A DNA stretch of 44,509 nucleotides from Spirochaetales bacterium (GTDB taxonomy: Bacteria; Spirochaetota; Spirochaetia; DSM-2461): the NCBI GenBank assembly GCA_016936555.1, contig JAFGXR010000050.1, positions 1-44,509 on the forward strand, in the 5' to 3' direction. The position numbers and the translations under genes were made by a program. The notes under the pieces were generated by a model, which saw only the letters and a list, made by a program, of their open reading frames with translations, did no database searches and had not been told where the DNA came from. The first letter of the stretch is position 1. Every line of letters starts with the position of its first letter. Positions 15,055 through 23,010 of the stretch are shown one piece after another.

Positions 15055-16788
15055 ATGAAAGAAGAAATCCAAAGGTTAAAAGTTAAAATTGCGGCCATTT
15101 TATATGTCAGCCTCTTCATATGCCTTATTTCCAGTGAACTGATCAATTCATTTCTTAACAACAGATTCGATCTTCTCGGATTCAGCCGGACGGCCAGGCT
15201 CGCCGCCGCTTTCAAACCCACTGTCCTCGTTGTTTACATCATCTTCACATCTACTCTGTATTCCATCATTCTCCGGTACCTCAAGTCGCTTTTCTATTAT
15301 CATACGGGCCGGTTTTCTCCCGGAGAAAATAAAGAGCTGGTTTACAGCCGGGCCCGTAAAGCCGCCGTGGCCATGCCGAAAATGGTCATCATCTTTCAGA
15401 TAACCGTCTGGATCATAGGGACGACGGCCTATTACGCCTTGAAGAAATGGCAGGCTGAAAGCGGCATACCCTATGCTTTCGGCTTGATGCTGAAGATTTC
15501 AAGCGGAGCGCTCGGAGCGCTGTATGTTGTTTTCTTTATCAATCTCATCCTGATGGATTTGAAAAAGAAGCTGAACATGACATCGATACGTCCGGCGGAG
15601 ATCGATAGTTTCGCTAAAAAGCGCGACATGATCGCCATAATCGCCGCGGCATTTTATCTCGTTGTCCAGAGTTCCTATATCGCCTGGTACTATTCCCAGA
15701 AAAGCGAACCTGTAACACTGGGGGAATTCGCCCTGTCGGTCCTGCCTCCGATGATTTTCCTTATGTTAATGAGCATCGGACCCAACCTCATTTCCAGAAT
15801 CGAATTCCGGCTCCATGTGAAGGAAGTGCTGAAAGAGATGGAAATTATCAGCAACCAGAAGGAAATCGGAGAGATCAATCCCATCTATCTGACGAATTTC
15901 GATGAGCTGGGCGAGCTGGCCGATGTGACGAACCGTGTCGTGGAGCGTTTTTCAGGGATCATGCAGAACATAAGCGGAGCCATCAATCACCTGGCCGATT
16001 CGGCGGGAAATCTGAAGAAGGATTCCGATGCCAACGCCCGGGCGACCAACGACCAGGCGACAGCCGTAGCTGAAGTCGTCGCTACCATGGAGGATTCGAA
16101 CCGCCTCAGCCGGTATATGGGTGAGATCGCCGGGGAAGTGGAAGGCCATGCAAAGGAAAACCTGGAGAAAGTCGGCTCCGGTATCGAGGGGATTAAAAAA
16201 TACCTCGATACCATGGAAAAACTGAAGGAATCCAATACGCGTTCCATCAATTTCGTCTTTTCCCTCAACGAAAACATCAAAATGATTATGGATGTGAGCT
16301 TTATCATCAAACAGATCGCCGACCAGGTTAAGATCATTGCCTTCAATGCCGAACTGGAAGCCGCCGCCGCGGGGGAGGCGGGGAAAAACTTTGAAATCGT
16401 CGCTTCGGAAGTGCGCCGCCTGGCCGATAACACAGTAACTGCCGCCTCGGAAATCCGTGAGAAAATCAATTATATCGAGAAGGAGAGCCGCAAGCTCTAC
16501 GATGCCTCGCAGGAGACGACCGACCTGATCGATACGAGCTGGGACCTTTCGCAGCAGACCCAGATCTCTTTTTCCGCCATTCAGGACACGTCGAACGCCA
16601 CGTCTCTCTCCGCCAAATCGATCAGCGACAATATCAAAATGCAGATAGGCGGTTTCGAACAGATCCTCGAGACGATGAAAGAGATCTCCCGCGCCTCGAG
16701 AAGCGTCTCCGAAGGGATAAAAACAACTGCCGTGACGACAACCGGTCTGGAGGAGCTGATCGCTTCCCTGGAGAAGCTGATAAACTGA
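15055..16788 (+). CDS. methyl-accepting chemotaxis protein with six-helix membrane sensor
   Basis: A 577-residue receptor. The N-terminal ~235 residues hold six hydrophobic helices (about 9-30, 52-75, 111-131, 148-172, 197-218 and 231-255) with short loops, so no large periplasmic domain; ligand sensing may be in the membrane. A HAMP-like link is followed by a coiled-coil signalling region (about 310-577). The hairpin tip reads IADQVKIIAFNAELEAAAAG instead of the usual [18 protein letters not shown], a diverged but recognisable form that still should contact CheA and CheW. ATG at 15055 is chosen over an upstream TTG frame start at 15019. The ribosome site is weak. Converges with the gene at 16811. 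Confidence 0.85.
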   Translation: MKEEIQRLKVKIAAILYVSLFICLISSELINSFLNNRFDLLGFSRTARLAAAFKPTVLVVYIIFTSTLYSIILRYLKSLFYYHTGRFSPGENKELVYSRARKAAVAMPKMVIIFQITVWIIGTTAYYALKKWQAESGIPYAFGLMLKISSGALGALYVVFFINLILMDLKKKLNMTSIRPAEIDSFAKKRDMIAIIAAAFYLVVQSSYIAWYYSQKSEPVTLGEFALSVLPPMIFLMLMSIGPNLISRIEFRLHVKEVLKEMEIISNQKEIGEINPIYLTNFDELGELADVTNRVVERFSGIMQNISGAINHLADSAGNLKKDSDANARATNDQATAVAEVVATMEDSNRLSRYMGEIAGEVEGHAKENLEKVGSGIEGIKKYLDTMEKLKESNTRSINFVFSLNENIKMIMDVSFIIKQIADQVKIIAFNAELEAAAAGEAGKNFEIVASEVRRLADNTVTAASEIREKINYIEKESRKLYDASQETTDLIDTSWDLSQQTQISFSAIQDTSNATSLSAKSISDNIKMQIGGFEQILETMKEISRASRSVSEGIKTTAVTTTGLEELIASLEKLIN

Positions 16789-16810
16789 TTAATTCAAATC
16801 CAGGGGAAAC

Positions 16811-17464
16811 TCATTTGAAGGGATAAAAGCTCAGAAGATTGTTATGGCGGTACAGTTCCGGCTTTCCCAATTCGAGAGAGATGTTACAGGCCGACAGGGA
16901 TTCCATAATCTCTCCGGCTTTCTCCACCCATTCCGCCCGGGCTCCGGGGGTCATGGAAACAATCTGGTAAGCCAGAGTTATGCCGTAGGCCTGCTGAGAG
17001 GGATCTTTGAGAAAATCGGGAATCCCGGTCAGTTTAAGTTCTTCTTTTCTATCGGCAGGCCGCAGAAGTAGAACAAATTCACCATCGGCCCGCAATTCCG
17101 TTTTCCACGGGACCATAAGGAAGTTTCCGGGAAGATCACCGGGAATAAATGGCTTTATTGTGTCGTCGAATTTTCTCAAAAGCATATGGAGCGACGACGA
17201 GGGCGGGAAGGTGAAGTTCTGAGAATGAGCCGAGGACCGCAGCTTTGTCTGCAGGTCCAGAAGCATTTTGAGAGAAGGGGATCCCGGCACTGTCCGGCAC
17301 ATCAGGCGGATTCCCGGGAACCGCCTCGGCGATCCGTCCCGGTGAAAACAGGATCCCGCCAGGGGGGTATAGCCTGAATCGGTTTCACCATGACTGACCT
17401 TCTCGGCCATCTGTTTCTGTGCCAGTTCGCGGGTTGAGCGGTTGCATTCTTTCGGTGATAACAC
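16811..17464 (-). CDS. DUF1868-like protein (2H phosphoesterase superfamily)
   Basis: A 217-residue protein that resembles DUF1868, a branch of the 2H (two-histidine) phosphoesterase superfamily. The order of blocks agrees: FHRDGSPRRFPGIRLMC (about 40-56), then TFPPSSSLHMLL (about 85-96), then YGITLAYQIVSM, and a short hydrophobic end. The family's first catalytic motif is normally H-x-T or H-x-S; here it is H-M-L, so catalysis may be impaired, or the match is imprecise. GTG start at 17464 is supported by AAGGAG nine bases upstream. It is divergent from the diguanylate cyclase gene at 17554. Function is unknown; a cyclic phosphodiester substrate would suit the second-messenger neighbours but is only a guess. 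Confidence 0.6.
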   Translation of the reverse strand: MLSPKECNRSTRELAQKQMAEKVSHGETDSGYTPLAGSCFHRDGSPRRFPGIRLMCRTVPGSPSLKMLLDLQTKLRSSAHSQNFTFPPSSSLHMLLRKFDDTIKPFIPGDLPGNFLMVPWKTELRADGEFVLLLRPADRKEELKLTGIPDFLKDPSQQAYGITLAYQIVSMTPGARAEWVEKAGEIMESLSACNISLELGKPELYRHNNLLSFYPFK

Positions 17465-17553
17465 TATTCTGGACTCCTTAAGAATTATTCCTGTTAAATC
17501 TACTGAATTGAATGGTAACAGTAAAGCCGGAATACTCCATATAAGAGGAATGC

Positions 17554-19152
17554 GTGAAAGTGTTAAGAAACAGTATCAGATGGGAGATTTTCTTTAACAG
17601 CATACTGACCGCACTCATCATCCTTTTTATTTTCAGTCTTATCTTCTCCCGCATGCTCCGTCAGGCGGAACTGGACAAAGCCTCGGAGATTATACGCGAG
17701 AGAAATCTGGCTCTTAACTTCTATGTCGATGGTTTTATGTCCAAAATAAATGATTCCATTGAAATCCTGGCAGCGGACCTTCAGGTTCAGAACGGTCCTT
17801 ATCTCGATCCCGCGGAGACCCGGGCCCTGCTGGAACGGTATAAATCCTACAGCTGGACAAACCGGGATATCGCCTATATCTATTCAGCCTATGAAAACGG
17901 ATTGCTTCTTATCAATGATTACGTTGAGCCTGAGGGCTTCAACCCTCTTGAACGGCCCTGGTATATTGCGGCTCAGGAGAAAGCCCCCCACACCTCAATC
18001 GGTGTGCCCTACAGAGAAATCAAAGATAACCAGTGGCTGGTTTCCTCGTCCCGCGCCTTCCCCGGGGGTGTGGTCGTTATTGATGCTTCCCTCGATAAAA
18101 TAGCCGCGCTGCTCGACGAAAGAGCTTCGAGATATGATACGGCCTACAGCCTTATACTCAGCCCCGACTGGAATATACTTATTCACAACAACCATCAGTT
18201 TCTCGGACAATCGATAGCTTCATATATGGATGAGCAGGAGATCTCCGGAAGGGATGAAGGGCGGCTGGAATACAGTCTGGACGGAGTGGATAAAATCGCC
18301 TATTTCAGCCGCAGCGAAATCGCCGACTGGTATATTATGACAGTGGTCAATCTCGATGAGATTCTGTCGCCGCTGCCCAGGATCATTATCCCCCGAATCA
18401 TTCTCATCGCCCTGATTGCCGTTTTTCTCGGACTTATACAGAGCTATTATCTGAGAATCCGGTTTTTCACCCCGATTCAGAACCTTTACAGACATGTGAC
18501 GGATATAATCAACGGAACTGCCGAACCGGAGGAGGAATACGATTATCCCTCCAATGAAATTGGAGTCATTGCTGCAAAGCTGTCAGGCCTTGCGGAAAAA
18601 GAGCTCTACACTCTGTCGCAGGAACTGAAAAAAACCAATATGCTTCTCGAGGAGAAAAACCGGGAACTGGAAATTCTCTCGGCAATCGATAAGCTGAGCG
18701 GACTCTACAACAGACGGCAGATAGATGAGGAACTGGAAAAAATCCATCAGATGTCGAGCCGGTACGGCCGGGGATTTGCCGTTCTTCTTCTCGATCTCGA
18801 TCATTTCAAAGCCATAAATGATAATCACGGACATGCCGCGGGTGATGCTGTCATTAGGGATGTCGGAGACATATTAAGAAGATATCTGCGGCCTACCGAT
18901 ATTGCCGGACGGTGGGGCGGTGAGGAGTTTATTGTTATCAGCCCCGAATGCGATGAACACGGACTGGCCGCTCTGGGGAATAAAATCCTTAAGCTTGTGG
19001 CTGGTTTCCGGTTCTCCGCGGGATTCCATATCACGACCAGCATCGGCGGTGCTCTATCGGGCCGGGATGAATCGCTGGAGGAACTTCTTCTCCGGGCTGA
19101 TCAGAATCTCTATTCGGCCAAGAGAGAAGGCCGCAACCGCTTTATTATGTAA
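17554..19152 (+). CDS. membrane diguanylate cyclase with Cache-type sensor
   Basis: A 532-residue GGDEF protein that makes cyclic di-GMP from two GTP. One helix near 12-33, a periplasmic dCache-like sensor (about 36-270, with the FNPLERPWYIAAQ motif typical of dCache), a second helix near 277-297, a HAMP-like and coiled-coil stretch, then GGDEF (about 365-532). The active site is intact as RWGGEEF (around 454-458) and the inhibitory I-site RxxD (RPTD) is present five residues earlier, so product feedback is expected. GTG start, supported by AGAGGA. Another diguanylate cyclase of similar design lies at 23011. Confidence 0.92.
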   Translation: MKVLRNSIRWEIFFNSILTALIILFIFSLIFSRMLRQAELDKASEIIRERNLALNFYVDGFMSKINDSIEILAADLQVQNGPYLDPAETRALLERYKSYSWTNRDIAYIYSAYENGLLLINDYVEPEGFNPLERPWYIAAQEKAPHTSIGVPYREIKDNQWLVSSSRAFPGGVVVIDASLDKIAALLDERASRYDTAYSLILSPDWNILIHNNHQFLGQSIASYMDEQEISGRDEGRLEYSLDGVDKIAYFSRSEIADWYIMTVVNLDEILSPLPRIIIPRIILIALIAVFLGLIQSYYLRIRFFTPIQNLYRHVTDIINGTAEPEEEYDYPSNEIGVIAAKLSGLAEKELYTLSQELKKTNMLLEEKNRELEILSAIDKLSGLYNRRQIDEELEKIHQMSSRYGRGFAVLLLDLDHFKAINDNHGHAAGDAVIRDVGDILRRYLRPTDIAGRWGGEEFIVISPECDEHGLAALGNKILKLVAGFRFSAGFHITTSIGGALSGRDESLEELLLRADQNLYSAKREGRNRFIM

Positions 19153-19162
19153 AGTCCGGTTT

Positions 19163-19177
19163 TCCGCCTCCGGCGGA
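19163..19177 (+). terminator. weak hairpin after the diguanylate cyclase gene
   Basis: TCCGCC - TCC - GGCGGA, directly after the stop codon, followed by ATTTCC rather than a strong T-run. The 157-base gap up to the cyclase gene is GC-rich in its first half (19160-19240) with several short inverted repeats and looks like a decayed intergenic repeat; nothing coding is seen. Terminator function is uncertain. Confidence 0.3.
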
Positions 19178-19297
19178 TTTCCTTCCGCTCCGGCTCACGT
19201 ATGCCGAGGCGGTCGCTTCTATGGCTCGCTGAACGGGTATTTGCAAACCTTTATGAACTTTGTTGATAATTGTAGCTGATAAATCACCGGTATCGGA

Positions 19298-19303
19298 TAT
19301 ACT
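19298..19303 (+). promoter_or_regulatory. -10 box of the adenylate cyclase gene (leaderless type)
   Basis: TATACT, six bases (GATAAT), then the ATG at 19310. No ribosome site and no clear -35 box. Confidence 0.5.
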
Positions 19304-19309
19304 GATAAT

Positions 19310-20596
19310 ATGAAAAGCTCAAAGCTTTACCTATTCACCTTCATAGGAATTCTCCTCTCTCTGGTTATCGCCGGCGCCCTGGCTGCCCCTTTAGTGATGA
19401 ATTATGTCCGCAAAACCTATGTGACCCTGCAGATCGATGTCAATATGCGGCAGGCCGACAATATGGCCCGGGTTCTGAGGAACCTGCTGGATCAGGGGGA
19501 ATCTCCCGAAATGGTCATCGACAATCTTCAGGCCAGCGTCGAGGGGTCCGAGCTGGACCGGGGCTATCTCTGTATGATCGACAAAGGAGACGGTCAGCTT
19601 CTCTGCCATCCCGACCCCGCAATGATAGGGCAGGCCATCGCTCCCATGGGGCAGACCTTCAGCGATCTTCTGACTCCGGCTTCCGGAGAAAAGCCCTGGA
19701 TCGACAGCATACAGGGCGGCGCCGGGACAGGGGGGCTTCTGGTCTATCCCGATGGCACAGTGGAAATCGATTATTTCACGCCGGTTCCGGGGACGGACTG
19801 GATACTCTCCAGCCACGAGAATACCGCTAGGGTTGAAGGCGAAATCGCCGTTATTCAGAATACACTTCTGGCGGGCTTCGGCCTTCTCGGTCTGCTTATC
19901 GCCTTTCCCGCGTCCTGGGCGGCGAGGAGAGTCAGCCGCCGATATGAGAAAACCATCGAGAAAGAACAGGCGCGGAGCGAAAATCTGCTGCTCAATGTTC
20001 TTCCCGCTCCCATTGCAGCAAGGTTGAAAAATGATGAAAAAGCCATTGCCGATTCATTCGATAGGGTGACTGTTCTTTTCGCCGATATCGTCGGCTTTAC
20101 CAGACTCACCAGAAACTCCGATCCCTCCAAGGTCCTTAAACTTCTGAACACTCTTTTTTCCACCTTTGATGAAATGGCGAAATCCTTTGGCATGGAGAAG
20201 ATCAAGACGATCGGCGATGCCTGGATGGCCGCCTCCGGTCTCCCCGTGGCGGAAAGCCACAATGCCGGAGCCGTGGCGGAACTGGCGCTGGAAATGCAGG
20301 ATTATATGAAGCGCACTTATCTGGATAAAAACAAGCCTTTCTATATCCGCATCGGGATCCACACAGGACCGGCTGCTGCGGGCGTCGTGGGGATCAGCAA
20401 GTTCGCCTATGACCTCTGGGGCGAAACGGTGAACCAGGCGAGCCGTCTCGAATCGACCTGTGAAAAGGGAAAAATCCACGTGAGCGAAGCGTTCCGCGAG
20501 GCGGCAGGAAGGGATTTCAGTTTTGAAGAGAGAGGGGAAATTGAGCTGAAGGGATTGGGGTCTCACAGGACATGGTACCTGACCGGGCGGGGGTGA
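19310..20596 (+). CDS. class III adenylate cyclase with extracytoplasmic sensor
   Basis: A 428-residue membrane cyclase. Helix near 7-29, a short single-Cache-like sensor (about 35-175, DYFTPVPGTDWILSSHEN at the end), second helix near 182-203, then the catalytic domain (about 250-425). Both metal-binding aspartates are seen (FADIVGFT, near 259; KTIGDAWMA, near 303), and the lysine before the second. The substrate-specifying and transition-state stretch YDLWGETVNQASRLES has the Asp typical of ATP rather than GTP cyclases. Predicted product is cAMP. A cytosolic cAMP receptor gene is not in the window. Likely leaderless: TATACT ends six bases before the ATG. Confidence 0.9.
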   Translation: MKSSKLYLFTFIGILLSLVIAGALAAPLVMNYVRKTYVTLQIDVNMRQADNMARVLRNLLDQGESPEMVIDNLQASVEGSELDRGYLCMIDKGDGQLLCHPDPAMIGQAIAPMGQTFSDLLTPASGEKPWIDSIQGGAGTGGLLVYPDGTVEIDYFTPVPGTDWILSSHENTARVEGEIAVIQNTLLAGFGLLGLLIAFPASWAARRVSRRYEKTIEKEQARSENLLLNVLPAPIAARLKNDEKAIADSFDRVTVLFADIVGFTRLTRNSDPSKVLKLLNTLFSTFDEMAKSFGMEKIKTIGDAWMAASGLPVAESHNAGAVAELALEMQDYMKRTYLDKNKPFYIRIGIHTGPAAAGVVGISKFAYDLWGETVNQASRLESTCEKGKIHVSEAFREAAGRDFSFEERGEIELKGLGSHRTWYLTGRG

Positions 20597-20641
20597 AATT
20601 CCAGTATCTCCATTTCTTTTGAAGCGGAATCGGCGAAATTC

Positions 20642-20670
20642 TTGTTTATACAACTAAAGAATCGTAAACT
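20642..20670 (+). promoter_or_regulatory. promoter of the Uma2 gene (leaderless type)
   Basis: TTGTTT (20642-20647), 17-base spacer, TAAACT (20665-20670), six bases GGGAGT, ATG at 20677. GGGAG lies too close to the ATG to work as a normal ribosome site. Confidence 0.5.
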
Positions 20671-20676
20671 GGGAGT

Positions 20677-21279
20677 ATGAAGGATTTGGGACTGCCGCTG
20701 ATAAAAAAAGATGATCACTACACCTATGGTATGTATAAAGACTGGCCTGATGAGGAAAGATGGGAATTGATCCATGGTGTAGCATATAATATGAGCCCCG
20801 CCCCCAGTCGAAAGCATCAGGAAACGCTATCCTGGCTGTTTAGAGAACTTTCCCTTTTTCTCAAAGATAAATCCTGTAAAACCTATTTTGCTCCTTTTGA
20901 TGTGCGGTTACCTGAAGCTGATGAAGCAGATGATGAGGCCATCGATACAGTTGTACAGCCCGATATCGTTGTTTTTTGTGATCTTACCCGTCTCGATGAT
21001 GCCGGGGCGAAAGGCGCTCCCGATATCTGTGTGGAGGTTCTATCACCATCGACAAGCAGAAAAGATCTCTCTGTGAAGTTTGATCTATATGAGCGTCATG
21101 GCGTAAAAGAATACTGGGTTGTGGATCCGGCGGGAGAGTGGTTTCAGGTTTTCTCTATGATAGACAATGGAAAATTTGATGAAGGTCGGTTATTTGTCAA
21201 AGATGGCGTCTTCCAATCCGTTGTTTTGCCCGGGTTTGAGTTGAATACTCAGGAACTGTTCGAATCGATAAAGAACTAG
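20677..21279 (+). CDS. Uma2-family (DUF820) putative endonuclease
   Basis: A 200-residue protein of the Uma2 family, which has a PD-(D/E)XK nuclease-like fold. Visible landmarks are the N-terminal MSPAPSRKHQE, the central VQPDIVVF (about 90-97, first catalytic Asp), EVLSPSTSRKDLSVKFDLYE (about 120-139, Glu and Lys) and KEYWVVDP (147-154). The nuclease assignment comes from fold similarity; a real biological substrate is not established for most members. They are common in multiple copies in cyanobacteria and spirochaetes and are often near mobile or accessory genes, which fits the decayed toxin locus just downstream. Ends five bases before the convergent J-domain gene. Confidence 0.85.
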   Translation: MKDLGLPLIKKDDHYTYGMYKDWPDEERWELIHGVAYNMSPAPSRKHQETLSWLFRELSLFLKDKSCKTYFAPFDVRLPEADEADDEAIDTVVQPDIVVFCDLTRLDDAGAKGAPDICVEVLSPSTSRKDLSVKFDLYERHGVKEYWVVDPAGEWFQVFSMIDNGKFDEGRLFVKDGVFQSVVLPGFELNTQELFESIKN

Positions 21280-21284
21280 ATCAT

Positions 21285-21962
21285 TTAAAGCTTATACCCC
21301 TGCAGATTTTTCAGGAAACAATAGGCATTATTGATTTTAATAAATTCATCTTCCCTGTCGACTGTCAATCCGCCGTTCATATCGGGATGATGGGCTTTCG
21401 CCAGTTTCTTGAATTTGTTCCGGAGCATTTTCCCGTCGAATCCCTGCGGCAGTCCCAGAACAGCTCTCGCTTCCTCCGCCTTGTCCCAGGAGTTCATCAG
21501 CTCCCAGGCTCCGCTGATAAATGATTCGGCCTGTTCACCCGAAATGGCGTCATAATTCTCACTGTCCAGATAGAAATACTTTGCCGAAACATCATCGAGA
21601 GCCAACTCATCTTCAGGTTTGCTGTGAAAATCGCAATAAGTGCCTTCTGTTTCGGTTCGGCAGAAAAAGCCTTCGGGATCGTAATGCCGGCAGTAACCCT
21701 TTCGGGGATAGGGGAGGAGGAAGGTTCTCATAAAGTGGATATGGAGATAGAATCCTTCAGTCGCGTATTCTTTCTGGAGCGAATAGAGTGTGTGGAAGAG
21801 GGCGAAATGTAACTGATAGAGTTCCAGGGCATCGGAGGGTATGGTTTTCAGCCCGAAGGTCGCTCTCATCAGATCTGTTTCATAACAGGGGCTTTTAAGT
21901 CCCGAAAGATAATCCTTAAGTGCGTTCCTGTTCAGCTGTTCCGTTCTGCCTGCAAAATCCAT
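21285..21962 (-). CDS. DnaJ-related protein with C-terminal J domain
   Basis: A 225-residue protein. The first ~150 residues resemble the DNAJ-related N-terminal domain (PF12339-type; LHFALFHTLYSLQ, LHIHFMR, a CRHYDPEGFFCRTETEGTYC cysteine-containing stretch near 91-110). The last ~60 residues are a J domain: LRNKFKKLAKAHHPDMNGG with the essential HPD. J domains stimulate Hsp70 ATPases; the N-terminal part likely selects the client. No zinc-finger or C-terminal substrate domain of classical DnaJ. No clear ribosome site; TAGAAT nine bases upstream is a possible -10 box. Convergent with the Uma2 gene. Confidence 0.75.
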   Translation of the reverse strand: MDFAGRTEQLNRNALKDYLSGLKSPCYETDLMRATFGLKTIPSDALELYQLHFALFHTLYSLQKEYATEGFYLHIHFMRTFLLPYPRKGYCRHYDPEGFFCRTETEGTYCDFHSKPEDELALDDVSAKYFYLDSENYDAISGEQAESFISGAWELMNSWDKAEEARAVLGLPQGFDGKMLRNKFKKLAKAHHPDMNGGLTVDREDEFIKINNAYCFLKNLQGYKL

Positions 21963-22012
21963 CAGAATAATATTCTAATCGATTTCCAGCGAATTCTCTC
22001 TGAAAATTTTCC

Positions 22013-22059
22013 CCGTGAAACGGGTGCCGGGTTTCGGCGTCCTCTTCAATGTTTCACGG
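22013..22059. repeat. inverted repeat with 29-base loop
   Basis: CCGTGAAAC (22013-22021) and GTTTCACGG (22051-22059) are exact inverted copies. The halves resemble parS halves but in the wrong order and far apart. The region 21963-22237 (275 bases, no gene) otherwise turns strongly AT-rich from 22130. It may fold as a hairpin in RNA; no function is assigned. Confidence 0.35.
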
Positions 22060-22163
22060 AAAAAGCTTTTGCGTTCACGTTTATTCCTCTTTCTGAACTT
22101 TATATTGCTGGAAAAGAGTGATCTGTCATAGGGGAAGTATACTCTGTACTTTATATGTAGTTT

Positions 22164-22220
22164 ATATGTGTAATATATTACTCAATATAATTTGATTTAA
22201 TTTAATATGTGTAATATATT
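22164..22220 (+). promoter_or_regulatory. paired direct repeats before hipB, possible antitoxin operators
   Basis: ATATGTGTAATATATT occurs twice, at 22164-22179 and 22205-22220, with 41 bases between the starts, about four helical turns. The core TAATATAT(T/G) is near-palindromic. A further TTATATGT lies at 22151. Repeated AT-rich sites immediately before a HipB-type gene are the expected place for its operator. The GTG start of hipB is 18 bases after the second copy. Confidence 0.45.
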
Positions 22221-22237
22221 GCTACTAAGAGGTTTGT

Positions 22238-22579
22238 GTGGAGTACAGATTTATGACTGATGAAGATATTATCCGGAACCTGGCTGAAAAAGTGGATTCT
22301 CTCCGCATTGCCTCTCGTTTGAAAGATTCGGATATGGAAGCGAAAGCGGGAATATCCCGGAAAACGCTCTACAATTTCAGACAGGGATCGACAGGGATAA
22401 GCTTGAAAAACTTTATTAAGATTCTGAGAGCTCTCGGCGAGCTGGACCGTTTGGAGCGTCTGTTTCCCGAATCGGATTCCTTCAGTCCCCTTGCTGGGAA
22501 AAGCGCTGCTGATCAACCGAAACGTGTCCGTGACAGAGACGGTTCTGCCGGGGATTTCAAGTGGGGAGATGAATCATGA
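22238..22579 (+). CDS. HipB-like antitoxin / XRE-type DNA-binding protein
   Basis: A 113-residue protein with an XRE/Cro helix-turn-helix (about residues 8-70; MEAKAGISRKTLYNFRQG), followed by ERLFPE, a basic linker and a terminal FKWGDES. The layout is that of HipB-type antitoxins, which bind DNA and neutralise the HipA kinase; the C-terminal tail is like the one seen in intact antitoxins, so this gene seems complete. GTG start, AAGAGG five bases upstream. Its end overlaps the remnant of hipA by 11 bases, as is typical of the operon. If the toxin is broken, the antitoxin may now act on other sites, or be a passive survivor. Confidence 0.75.
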   Translation: MEYRFMTDEDIIRNLAEKVDSLRIASRLKDSDMEAKAGISRKTLYNFRQGSTGISLKNFIKILRALGELDRLERLFPESDSFSPLAGKSAADQPKRVRDRDGSAGDFKWGDES

Positions 22580-22910
22580 TGATCATACGAAAAATACGGG
22601 ATTTCTTATGGACCGGACGGGGAAATGGCGGCTCTCTCCGGCTTTCGATCTTGTCTATTCCTTCGACCCGGCAGGAAAGTATACGAAAAATCATCAATGC
22701 TGGCTCAATGGGAAAAATGATGACTTTGAGATAGCAGATCTTTTGAAATTCGGCCGGTTCTGTAATCTCAGCGAAAAACAGAGCCGGAATATTCTCTCCC
22801 GGACCGGCGAAGCTTTTTCAGAATTTTCCGCTTTGGCCGATGAATGGGAACTGCCGGCTTCTCTGAAAAAAACAGTGGAGATGAATCAGCGCAGGCATCT
22901 TTTTATCTGA
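22569..22910 (+). pseudogene. truncated hipA, C-terminal kinase fragment only
   Basis: Only about 113 of the usual ~420-440 residues of a HipA-family Ser/Thr kinase remain. The fragment starts within the catalytic loop: MNHDDHTKNTGFLMD carries the catalytic Asp and metal-binding Asn, then KWRLSPAFDLVYSF (second metal-binding Asp) and the family's C-terminal block (HQCWLNGKNDDFEIADLLKF). The N-terminal lobe, including the ATP-binding P-loop, is missing. The start codon and the overlap with hipB look retained, so an internal deletion joined the first codons to the C-terminal region; ATGATGATC in another frame at 22576 may be the original hipA start. The fragment could still be translated but should not be an active kinase. 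Confidence 0.8.
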
Positions 22911-22959
22911 ATCGGGATAATGTTCTGCAGAATGGTTTTGAAAAGTTTTAAATTTCCAT

Positions 22960-22977
22960 TAATTGTAATTACAATTA
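22960..22977. promoter_or_regulatory. perfect 18-base palindrome before a diguanylate cyclase gene
   Basis: TAATTGT-AATT-ACAATTA, perfectly self-complementary, 34 bases upstream of the TTG start. The arms equal those of the GntR/LacI operators (TAATTGT / ACAATTA), but the centre has four bases instead of five. It is a likely operator for an unidentified or related regulator. Confidence 0.45.
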
Positions 22978-23010
22978 TATTTGATTAAAAGAAATAGAGG
23001 CTAAATCATT

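Noticed and set aside
22013-22059. Possible parS centromere-like site (CGTGAAAC ... GTTTCACG)
   Set aside because: The halves are in reversed order and separated by 29 bases, whereas parS is a contiguous 16-bp palindrome. Kept only as an inverted repeat.
22576-22900. A third-frame start ATGATGATC after hipB as a separate small protein
   Set aside because: Its frame closes after about 50 codons with no domain match; the HipA-like frame at 22569 explains the region better.
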